From the NCBI GenBank assembly GCA_039026915.1, contig JBCCLJ010000012.1, forward strand, positions 1 through 64,000: a DNA stretch of 64,000 bases. Reading direction: 5' to 3'. The translations under genes and the position numbers were made by a program. This stretch comes from JBCCLJ01 sp039026915 (GTDB lineage: Bacteria; Acidobacteriota; Thermoanaerobaculia; Multivoradales; Multivoraceae). The notes under the pieces are model-generated. The model saw nothing but the letters and a program-made list of their open reading frames with translations. It did no database searches and had not been told where the DNA came from. Positions within the stretch are counted from its first letter, which is position 1, and every line of letters starts with the position of its first letter. Positions 25,567 through 33,965 of the stretch are shown here, piece after piece.

Positions 25567-27276
25567 TCAGGGAGCCCCTGCGAAGCCGGCGTCGTCGAAC
25601 ACCCAGGCGCCGTGCGACAGGGTCGCCAGAACCTCCACGTCGAGCAGATCGAGGACGGGGCCCTCGCGCGGGTCCCGGCTCAGTACGACGAGATCGGCCA
25701 GTTTGCCTGCCTCGATCGAGCCCTTCTCGTCCTCCTCGAAGGACTGATAGGCCGCGTCGAGGGTCATCGCGAAGAGGGCCTCCTCGACCGTGAGGGCGTG
25801 CTCCGGCCCGAGCTCCTGCCCCGACCTCGTGCGTCGATTGGTCGTCGCCCAGAGCAGCCGGATCATGTCACTCGGCACGATCGGAGTGTCGTTGTGCACC
25901 GTGAAGTGCATGCCTCGGTCCTTGGTCGTGCGCGTCGGGCTGATGCGGGAGCCCCGCTCGGGGCCGAGCACCGAGTCGCGATGCCAGTCGCCCCAGTAGA
26001 AGGTATGCGCTGAGAAGAAGCTCGGTACCATCTGGAGCTCGGCCATCTCGTCGAGTTGATCCTCACGGACCGTCTGAGCGTGGATCATGACCGTGCGATG
26101 GTCCTTGGCGCCGTGAGCGGCAGACGCCTTCTGCACCGCCTCGATGAGGATGTCGGCCGCGGCGTCGCCGTTGGCATGCGCGAGCATCGGCACGCCGGTG
26201 CCGTAAAAGCGATCGACCCAGGCGTCGATCCTCGCGGGAGGAAACATCGGATAGCCGACGTAGTCCGCGCTCTGGCCGGGCGGCGGAACATGGTAGGGGC
26301 GGGTGAGAAAAGCCGTCTTCCCCTGGGGCGAACCGTCGAGGACGAGCTTGACCCCGCCCAGCTTGAACCGCCGCTGGTACTCGCCGACGGGAATGTCCGC
26401 CGGAAGCTCGTCCATCCCGCGCCCCATCGCCTGGTAGGCGACGACGTCGAGGGGCAGCTCCTCCTCGCGAGCCATGGCGGCGAGTCCCTCGATCTGAGCT
26501 CGCCCGGCGCCGCCGTCCTGAACCGTCGTGACGCCATACGACGCGTAGTCCACGAGAGCCTTGCGAATCTGCTCAGCATTCAACGGCCGCATGACGGCGC
26601 CGCGCACCGGCCCCAACGCCGTCTCCTCCAGCACCCCGTTGGGCGTGCGTCCGTCGGCCTCACGGCGCAGATGGCCGCCCGGAGGATCCTCGGTGTCCGG
26701 CCCGTAGCCGACGGCCTCGAGCGCCAGCGAGTTGAGCGCCATGAGATGACCCGAGACGTGGGTCAGCGCGATGCGGTGCGTCGTCGAAACGGCGTCCAGG
26801 TCGAGGCGTTCAGGGTGGCGCTGCTCAGCGATCAGCGAGTCGTCGTAGCCCAGGCCGACGACCCAGTCGCCTTCCGCGATGCCGCGCTCCTCGATGAAGG
26901 CTTCGAGGGTCACGGCGAGATCGGCGATCGTCTCGACCGGACCGACCGGCGGCGAGGCGATGTTCGCCATGTCGAGCGTCTGCGCGGTGAAGGTGAGATG
27001 ACCGTGAGCGTCGATGAAACCCGGCACCAAAGCACGGTCGCCAAGCTCGTGCACCTTCGTTTCGGGCCCTTGCCACGCCGCGGAGTCCGCCCGGTCGCCG
27101 ATCCAAACGATGGTGTCCTCGACGACGGCCACTGCCGTCGCCGGCTCGGGACCGAGCGTGACGATGTGGTCGCCCAGGAAGAGAAGGTCGGCGGCAGATG
27201 GGTTCGCAGGTGTACAACTCGTCAGCGCAGCGAGTGCCAGGGCGAGAATCCACCAGCGGCGGTCGTTCGCAGTCAT
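25567..27276 (-). CDS. YtcJ-like amidohydrolase lipoprotein
   Basis: The 569-residue product has a lipoprotein signal (LTSC, Cys21) and the amidohydrolase-3/YtcJ fold. The metal-binding HxH is in VPGFIDAHGHL. Further putative ligands are in LTHVSGH, MLAHANGDAA and HAQTVRED, and the C-terminal SIEAGKLADLVVL strand returns to the small beta-sandwich. Members hydrolyse amide or related bonds of small molecules; this one would act in the periplasm. A lipid anchor is unusual but seen in this family in envelope-rich lineages. It lies alone, convergent with the PH-domain gene. Confidence 0.9.
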   Translation of the reverse strand: MTANDRRWWILALALAALTSCTPANPSAADLLFLGDHIVTLGPEPATAVAVVEDTIVWIGDRADSAAWQGPETKVHELGDRALVPGFIDAHGHLTFTAQTLDMANIASPPVGPVETIADLAVTLEAFIEERGIAEGDWVVGLGYDDSLIAEQRHPERLDLDAVSTTHRIALTHVSGHLMALNSLALEAVGYGPDTEDPPGGHLRREADGRTPNGVLEETALGPVRGAVMRPLNAEQIRKALVDYASYGVTTVQDGGAGRAQIEGLAAMAREEELPLDVVAYQAMGRGMDELPADIPVGEYQRRFKLGGVKLVLDGSPQGKTAFLTRPYHVPPPGQSADYVGYPMFPPARIDAWVDRFYGTGVPMLAHANGDAAADILIEAVQKASAAHGAKDHRTVMIHAQTVREDQLDEMAELQMVPSFFSAHTFYWGDWHRDSVLGPERGSRISPTRTTKDRGMHFTVHNDTPIVPSDMIRLLWATTNRRTRSGQELGPEHALTVEEALFAMTLDAAYQSFEEDEKGSIEAGKLADLVVLSRDPREGPVLDLLDVEVLATLSHGAWVFDDAGFAGAP

Positions 27277-27401
27277 CGATCGGCTCCTTGTGCGGGGAGC
27301 CCACAGGCTACAGCACGCCGGGAGCGCGCGACAGCAGGCAACCGGCCGACGCGCGAGGCAGAGTGCTGTCGGCGAGCCGTGCAGGAGCCAGTCGAGGCGT
27401 C

Positions 27402-28247
27402 TCAGCGTTCCTCGGAAAGCAGCCCGTCAGCGACGAAGAACGCCTGTTCGCCCAACTTCAGGTCGACGCCCTCGACGTGCTCGAGCATCTGATCGCGCAA
27501 CCGGATCACGCCGCGGACCTCACGCCGCGCCAACACGTCGCCGAGTAGCGCCTCGAGGTCTCCGTCGGTCAGGTCGACCAGACGATCCGCGAGGTAGCGA
27601 TCCAGGAAGAACGGCGGCGACGCTTCGCGGTTGCGACCACGGCCGCCGAAGTTCATCGACCGCGAGTGATCAATCAGATAGACGTGACCCAGCTCCGCGT
27701 CGATCAGGAAGTTCCCGGCATTGCGGTCCGGGTTGTCGATCAGAAAATCGAAGAAACGCATGCGCGCGATCTGCAGCGGCCAGCGCGATTCGGCGACCGC
27801 GCCTTCCTTCATGATGTTCTTGTAGGGCTGGACGTTTTCGATCCAGAGCTGCAGCGAGCCGATGCGGCGACCGATACGGCGCTCGACCGTCGGGGGAACC
27901 ATGTCCAACCCCAGTGCACGGCTCAGCCGGTAAGCGGCGATCTCAGCGCCCCAGCTCTCCTTCTCGCCGTGCTGACGCCGCTCGAGAGGCTTGAAGACGC
28001 CGCGGACCGTCGAGCCCTCGTGGTGCACGACGACCCGGTAGGGGTTCGTGATTCCCGTACCGATCTCCTCCATCGACTCGACGTGTCCGTGCCGCAGGAT
28101 CTGCTCCAGCGCAGCCTCACGGCCGATCCAAGGGTGATCGTCCTCCGCTCCTGCGAGCGACGGCAGAAGCACCAGAAGGAGGAGGAAACAGAGGCCCCCG
28201 ACGCCGAGGCGCCGGGGACCCCGGAGGGCCTTGTCCCGTTCTGTCAT
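27402..28247 (-). CDS. Exported kinase-fold protein (PI3K/HipA/FAM20-like active site)
   Basis: The 281-residue product (ATG 28247; ATG 28280 is possible) has a strong signal peptide (FLLLLVLLPSLAGA, cleavage near residue 34). The mature part shows a kinase-like residue set in order: Lys86 in GVFKP, Glu102 in GAEIAAYRL, Asp174 and Asn179 in DNPDRNAGN, and Asp193 in YLIDHSRS. These match the ATP-Lys, helix-C Glu, catalytic Asp, metal Asn and DFG-type Asp of atypical kinases such as PI3/4-kinases, HipA and FAM20. The combination with export is reminiscent of secreted FAM20/CotH-type kinases. Substrate, and even kinase activity outside the cytoplasm, are unproven. Confidence 0.75.
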   Translation of the reverse strand: MTERDKALRGPRRLGVGGLCFLLLLVLLPSLAGAEDDHPWIGREAALEQILRHGHVESMEEIGTGITNPYRVVVHHEGSTVRGVFKPLERRQHGEKESWGAEIAAYRLSRALGLDMVPPTVERRIGRRIGSLQLWIENVQPYKNIMKEGAVAESRWPLQIARMRFFDFLIDNPDRNAGNFLIDAELGHVYLIDHSRSMNFGGRGRNREASPPFFLDRYLADRLVDLTDGDLEALLGDVLARREVRGVIRLRDQMLEHVEGVDLKLGEQAFFVADGLLSEER

Positions 28248-28760
28248 CGAGACGGAGCTGACTTCTCTGGAAGGCAACATTTCGGAGGTCCTCACTATCT
28301 GCAACCGCCGCAGGGCGACGGGAAAGCGGTGAAATTCAGTGGCTGGTGCGGAAGGGCGTTCGTTCTCGGAGGTTCCGTTTCCGGTTTCTCTGCTCGGCAT
28401 CCAGTACGGAAAGGGGCTCGCGCTGCCGCCAAGTGAGTGGAAAAACCAGGGATTCGGGCCTCTCGAGCGAATTGACCGACCGACCAGTTTCCTGAACATA
28501 CCGCTTGGTACGTACTCTTGTCGAGCGAAGTTGCAGAAAGATTCAGTGAAATCGAAAAAGGAAGGAAAAGAGGGGCGAGGGACACCCCCGGAAAGGAGCC
28601 ACTCAAGTCTCTTCGGGACCTCGGCGGCTTCGGTTTCGACCCTGCGTCGCCGCTCGCGACGGCGACCCGGACGGCGTGCCGGCTCACTCCACGAGGCGGC
28701 CACGACGCCCGACGCGCTCGACCTGAGGACCGACGGCCTCCGCCCCGAGGCGGAACTGGG
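28248..28760. other. Intergenic region, no gene seen
   Basis: This 513-base gap separates the exported kinase-fold gene from the end of the M28 peptidase gene. It is visibly less GC-rich than its surroundings around 28320-28570. Frames that cross it are extensions or antisense shadows with no recognisable domain. A TTGACC at 28472 could be a -35 element, but no clear -10 or start follows it. Confidence 0.5.
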
Positions 28761-30167
28761 TCAGCGCTCCGAGGCTACGAGGGTCCCTGGCATGTCGGCC
28801 AAGACGTATCCGTAGACCCCGAGAACCGCCATCGCCTTGCGAAAGTCGATCGGATCGATCTTGTCGAGCGTGTCTGCGTTGGTGTGATGCCAGTCGAAGT
28901 AGTGCTCGCCCACGGTACGCAAAGCGATCCCCGGTACGCCCTCGCGCATCAGAGGGCCGATGTCGGCTCCTCCACCGCGGCGCGAGACCTCCCCAGCGCG
29001 GATTCCCTGGAGGAGGACACCGATCTGCTCGAGAAGAACGTACGCCGATTCGGGCTCACCGATGCGCGAGCTGATCGTCGCGCCGATGCCGACGGGACGC
29101 TCGTTGCCTCCGTCCATCTCGATCGCGGCCACGTGTTTCGAGACGGCGTCCCCCACGCTCTCACGGTACGCTACGCCGCCGCGCAGACCGTTCTCCTCGT
29201 TCGTCCACAGAACGACGCGAAGGGTGCGCCGGGGCTCCAGGCCGAGCTCGTGGATCAGCGCCAGCGCGTGCCACGCTGCAATGCAGGCGGCACCATCGTC
29301 GTGGGCGCCCTGCCCGACGTCCCAGGAATCGTAGTGGCCGCCCATGACGACGACCTCCTCCGGCAGCTCGGAGCCGGGGATCTCGGCAACCAGGTTGTAC
29401 GACTGCGCATCCGGCAGCATCTCGGCGTCCATGTCGAGTCGCACGACGACCTCCTCGCCCGCGGCCGCCATGCGGAGAAACCAGAGAGAGTCCTCGACGG
29501 TGATCGCCGCCGCAGGAATCTCGTCACCCTCGGTGTAGGTCAGCGCTCCCGTGTGAGGAGTCGCCAGGCTGGCTCCGGTTGCCGATCGCACCAGAGCCGC
29601 CGCCGCTCCGAGCTTGGCGGCCCGCGACGGACCGGCGGAACGGTACTGAACGGTCGGCCCGTAGCCGCGCCACTCTACGGCGAAGACGACGATCTTGCCT
29701 TCGACGCCCTCGCGGCCCAGCGTCTCCAGCTCCTCGAAGTCTCGAACGACGACGACCGGCGCCGTAATGCCCCCTTCGGGCGTACCGATGCTGTTGCCCA
29801 ACCCGAGCATGTCGAGTTTGCGCGGCTTCGGCGAGACGACGTGCAGCGACTCCTCTCCTCGGACCCAGTGCGGCACCATCACCGGCTCCTTGCGCATCAC
29901 GAGGCCCTCGCTCTGCATCCCCTCGGCTGCCCAGTCGATCGCTTCCTCCAGGCCCGCAGAGCCCGAGAGCCGGTGGCCGATGACCGTCGTCAGATGGGTC
30001 AGCTTCTCCCAGCCGCGCTCGTCCGTCAGAGCGGCCCCGAGGATGCGGCCCGCCTCCTCGCGATAGTCGTCGGTGAGCGAGGTCTGACCGAGAACGGGCG
30101 CCGAGAGAGACGCTCCAAGGAGGAGCAGCGCAGCGAGAACGAAACGGAGGAGGGTCGGCTTTTGCAT
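28761..30167 (-). CDS. Exported M28-family metallopeptidase
   Basis: The 468-residue product (ATG 30167) has a signal peptide ending near VLGQ, a PA-like insert (GKIVVFAVEWRGYGP) and the M28 catalytic domain. The five zinc-site segments are present in order: GGHYDSWD (His), GAHDDGAA (bridging Asp), NEENGLRG (catalytic Glu and ligand Glu), EMDGGN (Asp) and WHHTNADTLD (His). The family includes aminopeptidases and glutamate carboxypeptidase-like enzymes. This one is a periplasmic or secreted exopeptidase, close to carboxypeptidase-Q-like proteins. It is followed by no operon partner on the same strand at short range. Confidence 0.93.
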   Translation of the reverse strand: MQKPTLLRFVLAALLLLGASLSAPVLGQTSLTDDYREEAGRILGAALTDERGWEKLTHLTTVIGHRLSGSAGLEEAIDWAAEGMQSEGLVMRKEPVMVPHWVRGEESLHVVSPKPRKLDMLGLGNSIGTPEGGITAPVVVVRDFEELETLGREGVEGKIVVFAVEWRGYGPTVQYRSAGPSRAAKLGAAAALVRSATGASLATPHTGALTYTEGDEIPAAAITVEDSLWFLRMAAAGEEVVVRLDMDAEMLPDAQSYNLVAEIPGSELPEEVVVMGGHYDSWDVGQGAHDDGAACIAAWHALALIHELGLEPRRTLRVVLWTNEENGLRGGVAYRESVGDAVSKHVAAIEMDGGNERPVGIGATISSRIGEPESAYVLLEQIGVLLQGIRAGEVSRRGGGADIGPLMREGVPGIALRTVGEHYFDWHHTNADTLDKIDPIDFRKAMAVLGVYGYVLADMPGTLVASER

Positions 30168-30215
30168 GGGCCGCAGGATACACGCGGGCGCGCCTTCGAC
30201 TCTGCGCGGCACGGC

Positions 30216-31154
30216 TCAGCCGAAGGCGAGAGGAAGGCCCGGCCGGATCCACGGCAGGCGGATCAGACGTCCGGTCGACGAAAGAGTGACGAACGCGCTG
30301 CGCCGGTCGTCTCCGCCGAAACAGAGGTTGGTCGTCAAGACGTCGTCGGTCGGGACGTGCTCCACCGTCTGGCCATCGGGCGAGATCACGGTGATGCCGT
30401 CGTTGGCGATCGTCGCCACGCAGACGTTACCTGCGGAGTCGATCGCGAGCGAGTCGAAGAGCTGTAGACCGGCAGCTCCGTGGAGGTGGTGCCCGCCGTG
30501 CGGAGACCGCGGGTGGGGATGGACGACTCCCGGCGCCTCGAGCTCCCAGAACGTCACCCGACCCGTGTGGGTCTCGGCGACGTACACCCGGTCTTCGTCT
30601 GGCGAAAGTCCGACGCCGTTCGGTGCATCGAGGGGGTAGACGACCTCGCGAATCGAAGAGCCGTCCGGCAGGGCGTAGTAGAGGCCACCGCGATCGCGTT
30701 CACGCGCGCGGTTCTTGCCGTGGTCGGTGAACCAGAACCCGCCGCTGCGATCGAAGACGAGGTCGTTCGGCCCCTTGAGCGAATGGGTCCCGTGCGCGGT
30801 CGCCACTTCGTCGTAGAGCGTTTCCGAAGCGCCCGTCTTCAGATCGACGACCTGGATGGAGCCCCCTTGGTAGTCGGCCGGTTGATCGCCAGGAAAGAGG
30901 CGTCCGCCGCGCTCGTGCCACTCGAAACCGCCGTTGTTGCAGATGTAGCAGCGCCCGTCCGGCCCGAGGGCCGCGCCGTTGGGCCCACCTCCGAGCTCGG
31001 CGACGATACCGACGCCACCGTCGGGTTCGACTCGGCTCAGCGTGCCCCGGGCGATCTCGACGAGCAGAACGCTGCCGTCCGGCTGCCAGATCGGCCCTTC
31101 CGGGAACCGCAGTCCGCTCGCCAGCTCCACTGTCTCTGTTGGACTTTCCACCAT
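30216..31154 (-). CDS. SMP-30/gluconolactonase-family protein
   Basis: The 312-residue product (ATG 31154, GGGAGAG upstream) has the six-bladed SMP-30/LRE layout. Visible features are FPEGPIWQPDGSVLLVEI at the N-terminus (metal-binding Glu in PEGP), GGPNGAALGPDG, GPNDLVFDRSGGFWFTD and DAPNGVGLSPDE, in which Asn and Asp are metal ligands. Family members hydrolyse sugar lactones such as gluconolactone; the real substrate is unknown. No signal peptide is seen, so it is probably cytoplasmic, unlike the propeller lipoprotein at 22912. Confidence 0.9.
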   Translation of the reverse strand: MVESPTETVELASGLRFPEGPIWQPDGSVLLVEIARGTLSRVEPDGGVGIVAELGGGPNGAALGPDGRCYICNNGGFEWHERGGRLFPGDQPADYQGGSIQVVDLKTGASETLYDEVATAHGTHSLKGPNDLVFDRSGGFWFTDHGKNRARERDRGGLYYALPDGSSIREVVYPLDAPNGVGLSPDEDRVYVAETHTGRVTFWELEAPGVVHPHPRSPHGGHHLHGAAGLQLFDSLAIDSAGNVCVATIANDGITVISPDGQTVEHVPTDDVLTTNLCFGGDDRRSAFVTLSSTGRLIRLPWIRPGLPLAFG

Positions 31155-31378
31155 CGACCGCTCTCCCTCACTTTTCTTCGGTTTGCACGTCGACTTCCCG
31201 AAACCAGTCCGTCTTAGCCCCCGAGGGCGTCGGTTCGAGAGCCGGGAGTGTCGGGGGGCAGGAACGCTTCTCGCCGGCGTCCTCATCATTCAGCGGCTCG
31301 ACTTCGAGCCCGGAATCAGCCTAGCGCGTCCGTAGAGGTCTTTCGGATCGCAAGGTTGTGCAGAGGTTTTGGCGTCTG

Positions 31379-31402
31379 GTCTCCTCGAACAACCGAGGAG
31401 GC
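31379..31402 (+). promoter_or_regulatory. Hairpin sequestering the Shine-Dalgarno of the RHH gene
   Basis: CTCCTCG at 31381-31387 is perfectly complementary to CGAGGAG at 31394-31400, with a 6-nt loop (AACAAC). A G-U and a G-C pair (31379-31380 with 31401-31402) extend the stem to 9 bp. The right arm contains the GAGGAG ribosome site of the ATG at 31407. Folding would block translation initiation, so this is a candidate thermosensor or protein/RNA-controlled switch. Confidence 0.6.
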
Positions 31403-31406
31403 AAAA

Positions 31407-31703
31407 ATGACGACGAAAGATCTTGTGCACGGGCCCGGAGTTCGCGGGAGGATCGAGCCCGCCTTCGAATCTCTGGTTCCGTCGACTCTGGTCGAACTGC
31501 CTTGCCGTCTGGTCACCGCGCTGACGCAGCGAGCGAAGCTCAGGGGAGAACGCGTCGAGGAGAGCATCGAGAGGCTGCTCACCCGCTCGCTCGAGGAGCC
31601 AGAGACGCGCCCGACGCCGGTCGTGCTGCGAGCCGATCTGCCGACGATCGACGTCGAGCAGCTTCTCCGCGGCGCCCCCCTCGGCTCGAAGCAGCGCGGC
31701 TGA
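31407..31703 (+). CDS. Small ribbon-helix-helix-like protein
   Basis: The 98-residue product has a segment matching the Arc/MetJ ribbon-helix-helix layout at about residues 24-60: a strand (TLVELPCRL), helix A (VTALTQRAKLRG) and helix B (ERVEESIERLLTRSLEE). This fold makes dimeric DNA-binding proteins, often autoregulators or antitoxins. No toxin-like ORF follows, so a toxin-antitoxin role is not supported. The next gene is a MoeA-like protein 42 bases downstream. A strong SD is buried in a hairpin. This is inference from pattern only; no close family is recognised. Confidence 0.6.
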   Translation: MTTKDLVHGPGVRGRIEPAFESLVPSTLVELPCRLVTALTQRAKLRGERVEESIERLLTRSLEEPETRPTPVVLRADLPTIDVEQLLRGAPLGSKQRG

Positions 31704-31745
31704 TGCGGATGCGCGGTCGACGGGTTGCTGCCAGAATCACCCGTC

Positions 31746-32786
31746 ATGGAGTTCGCGCCGGTGCCGCTCGACGAAGCGGAAGGAAAGATCCTGGGTCACA
31801 ACGTCATCGACGGATCGGGCCGCCGGCTGTTGAGAAAGGGCCGAGCCTTGAGCGCAGAGGATGTCGAGCTTCTGCGCTGACTCGGTCGGTCGACCGTCTG
31901 GACCGCGGCACTCGCGGAAGGCGATGTAGAGGAGAACGAGGCAGCGCTGCGGTCGACAGAGAGCGCCGTGGCGGGCGCGGTGCGCCTCGCCGGACCTTCG
32001 ACCGGCCGCGTCAACATCCACGCGACGGAGCTCGGGGTCGTCGAGGTAGCGCCCGACGGTCTCCTTGCCTTCAACGAATGCAGCGGCTTCACTCTTGCCA
32101 CGCTGCGCAGCGGATCGGTCGTTCGCCCGGACCGCATGGTCGCGACGACCAAGATCCTGCCCTACGCCGTCTCGCGCGACTCTCTGCAACAGGCGCTCGA
32201 CACCTCGCAACGGTTCGGCCCGCTCGTTCGGGTCCGCGCGCTACCCCGCCGGGCCGTGGGACTCGTCGTCACCGCCTCCGCAGCGACCGTCGGCAAGGTC
32301 ACTGCGGGCTTCGAGAAGGCGCTCGGCCTCCGGCTCGAGGATCTCGGATCCGGCCTTCGGTGGATCGACCGCGTCGTCCACGACGACGCTGCAAGCGAGC
32401 CGACGGAGGAGCGGATCGCCCGCACGATTCTCGAGCAGATCGATGCGGGAGCCGACCTCGTGCTGCTCGCAGGGGAGACCGCGATTCAAGACGAGAGCGA
32501 CCAGGCGCCCCGCGCGGTCGAGCTGGCTGGCGGTGAAGTGATCACGTTCGGAGCGCCGGTCGATCCCGGGAACCTGCTCATGCTCGGCGACGTGCGCGGC
32601 ACTGCAATCGTCGGAGCGCCCGGCTGTGCACGCTCCCCGAAACGGAACATCGTCGACATCGTGCTGCCGCAGCTGCTGCTCGGCGAGCGGCTGAACGCCG
32701 TCGAGATCCAGCGGCTCGGCCACGGCGGGCTGCTCGAAGACGTGCCCGAACGACCGCTCCCTCGTCACCGCATCGACGAAGACTGA
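31746..32786 (+). pseudogene. MoeA-like molybdopterin-binding protein interrupted by in-frame TGA
   Basis: Read through one TGA at codon 45 (31878-31880), the frame gives a 346-residue protein of full family length. The N-terminal part (FAPVPLDEAEGKILGHN, then LLRKGRALSAEDVELLR) and the part after the stop (LGRSTVWTAALAEGDVEENEAA) join without any gap. The C-terminal MoCF-like domain carries VLLAGETAIQDESDQAPRA, PVDPGNLLMLG and GAPGCARSPKRN, typical of molybdopterin-binding proteins of the MoeA/CinA kind. The upstream piece is only 44 codons; the downstream piece could restart at GTG 31968. A recent nonsense mutation, sequencing error or recoding are the options. The intact rest suggests the lesion is new. 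Confidence 0.75.
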
Positions 32787-33282
32787 CTCCGCCGCCGCCG
32801 TGCAGCATGCGCGCTACCCTGACGCTCTTGTAGAACCTGCTGCCTTTGGCCAACCGGTTCGTGTCGCTCGCGACCTGGTGACGAAAGCCTGCAAGAGCCT
32901 CAACGATGGAGGCGTCCTTGCAGCGAACGTCGACCCCGGTCGATTGAGCGCTCGGCCCCAGGAACTCCGGCTGCGGCCAAGGCGCGACACCCCAAAGGTC
33001 GCCGGGTCAGCCGGCTCGCCGTCGTCGAACCAGGACGGTTCGGGGCGAACGGGTCAAGGGAAGCGGCAAGCAGCCAGACGCCAGCGAAGCCGGGCAAGAA
33101 ACGAGAGCAAGACCAGGAATCATGAACACCCCCTGAACGAGATACCAGACGAACGCGGGGCAAGCCATCGCGTCGACGGCCCGAACACGGGTCGCCGCGC
33201 GCCAGTCCAAGGAACCCGCGCCGCCGTCACCGTGGGGCGAGACCCAAAGCTCGCAACGAAGAGCGGCCGCTAGACTCGAGGC
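32787..33282. other. Intergenic region, no convincing gene
   Basis: This 496-base gap holds only overlapping, domain-free frames. One minus-strand frame (33007-33210) has a short hydrophobic stretch (VWYLVQGVFMIPGLALV) but then runs into an Arg-rich tail and lacks a ribosome site, so it could be a decayed membrane protein at most. A TACCCT box near 32816 has no start codon at the expected distance. Confidence 0.45.
33271..33276 (+). promoter_or_regulatory. -10-like box of a probable leaderless promoter
   Basis: TAGACT lies 6 nt before the ATG of the PNPOx-like gene, the same distance as in four other genes of the window. No good -35 and no Shine-Dalgarno are visible. Confidence 0.4.
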
Positions 33283-33729
33283 ATGTCATTCGACGCCAAC
33301 GACCTGGACTTCCTGAGCAGTGCGGTGATTCCCGTCAGACTCTCGGTGCTCAAAGCCGGAGGCGCTCCGGCGCTCGCATCGCTCTGGTTCGAACCGCACG
33401 AGGACGCGCTCTGGTGCGCCGTGCAGGAAGACGCCTTCATCGCCCGGTGCCTCGGTAACGACCCGCGTTGTGCCTTCGAGGTCGCTGGCGACCTTCCTCC
33501 TTACAAGGGCCTTCGCGGCCCGGCGACGGGTCGAGTGGAAGCCGCCGAAGGCAAGGACGTGCTCGCGCGACTGCTCGACCGCTACCTTGGCGAAGGCAAC
33601 GCCGAACTGCGCGACTGGCTCTGGTCCCGCGCGGAGTCCGAGGTGGCTCTGCGCATCGTTCCGGAGCGCATCACGCGATGGGACTTCAGCGCACGCATGC
33701 AGCCCTCAGGGCCTTCGCACCGACCCTGA
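33283..33729 (+). CDS. Pyridoxamine 5'-phosphate oxidase-like FMN-binding protein
   Basis: The 148-residue product fits the split-barrel PNPOx-like fold. It has an RLSVLKAGGAPALASLWFEP strand pair, ALWCAVQEDAFIARCLGNDPRCAFEVAGD and a GLRGPATGRVE segment, then a C-terminal V-x-x-x-RITRWDFS strand. Members bind FMN or F420 and reduce or oxidise small molecules; many are of unknown substrate. A -10 box 6 nt before the ATG and the lack of an SD suggest leaderless expression. It ends 25 bases before the metY leader promoter. Confidence 0.8.
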   Translation: MSFDANDLDFLSSAVIPVRLSVLKAGGAPALASLWFEPHEDALWCAVQEDAFIARCLGNDPRCAFEVAGDLPPYKGLRGPATGRVEAAEGKDVLARLLDRYLGEGNAELRDWLWSRAESEVALRIVPERITRWDFSARMQPSGPSHRP

Positions 33730-33754
33730 CCCTTCCGGCGTCACGGCAGCCGGC

Positions 33755-33784
33755 TTGACATCGGCGCGCTGCGCTCCCTACCAT
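33755..33784 (+). promoter_or_regulatory. Sigma-70-type promoter of the metYX leader
   Basis: TTGACA (33755-33760) is separated by 18 nt from TACCAT (33779-33784). The ATG of the poly-Cys leader ORF begins 7 nt after the -10 box, at the expected transcription start, so the leader peptide should be translated from a leaderless mRNA. This is the best-matching promoter seen in the window. Confidence 0.8.
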
Positions 33785-33790
33785 CGCGCC

Positions 33791-33940
33791 ATGTTCACGT
33801 CCCGTTCGCCGCGAGCCACTCGGCCCGCGAAGCCGCTGTGTGGAGCCACGCTCCGCGAGTTCCGTCACGCGGAGATGTGTTGCTGCGTCTGTCGAATCTG
33901 TATGCACCCGCATGCGGTAGGGGGAGCTCAACGCCCATAG
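33791..33940 (+). CDS. Poly-cysteine leader peptide of the metY-metX operon
   Basis: The ORF codes for 49 residues, with a run of Cys codons at 33878-33901 (residues MCCCVCRIC, so five Cys within eight codons) and one earlier Cys. There is no Shine-Dalgarno; the ATG coincides with the predicted transcription start of a TTGACA/TACCAT promoter. An intrinsic terminator begins 25 nt after the TAG stop, and metY starts 318 nt after it. Such a Cys-codon run before sulfur-assimilation genes matches the logic of cysteine-responsive attenuation: ribosomes stall when Cys-tRNA is short and change the folding of downstream RNA. Leaderless poly-Cys leaders of this type are known from mycobacteria. The peptide itself probably has no function. 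Confidence 0.7.
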   Translation: MFTSRSPRATRPAKPLCGATLREFRHAEMCCCVCRICMHPHAVGGAQRP

Positions 33941-33965
33941 AACGTCACACCAGACAGTCGCCCCA

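Noticed and set aside
28518..30467. A 649-codon plus-strand frame opposite the M28 peptidase
   Set aside because: It is an antisense shadow of a clear peptidase with conserved zinc ligands; the translated frame is Arg/Asp-rich and shows no domain. High-GC codon bias keeps such frames open.
31407..31880. Toxin-antitoxin pair formed by the RHH protein and the following ORF
   Set aside because: The next gene is a MoeA-like enzyme fragment and not a toxin-like protein, and its short upstream ORF is simply the first 44 codons of that gene.
31878..31896. Selenocysteine decoding at the TGA of the MoeA-like gene
   Set aside because: The hairpin after the TGA has only 5 bp with about 7 nt between TGA and loop, unlike known bacterial elements, and the family is not known to carry selenocysteine. 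A nonsense change or sequencing error is more likely.
32800..33273. 157-codon plus-strand frame in the gap before the PNPOx-like gene
   Set aside because: It has no ribosome site, no recognised domain and a composition dominated by Arg, Pro and Ser; the minus-strand frames over the same stretch are equally unconvincing.
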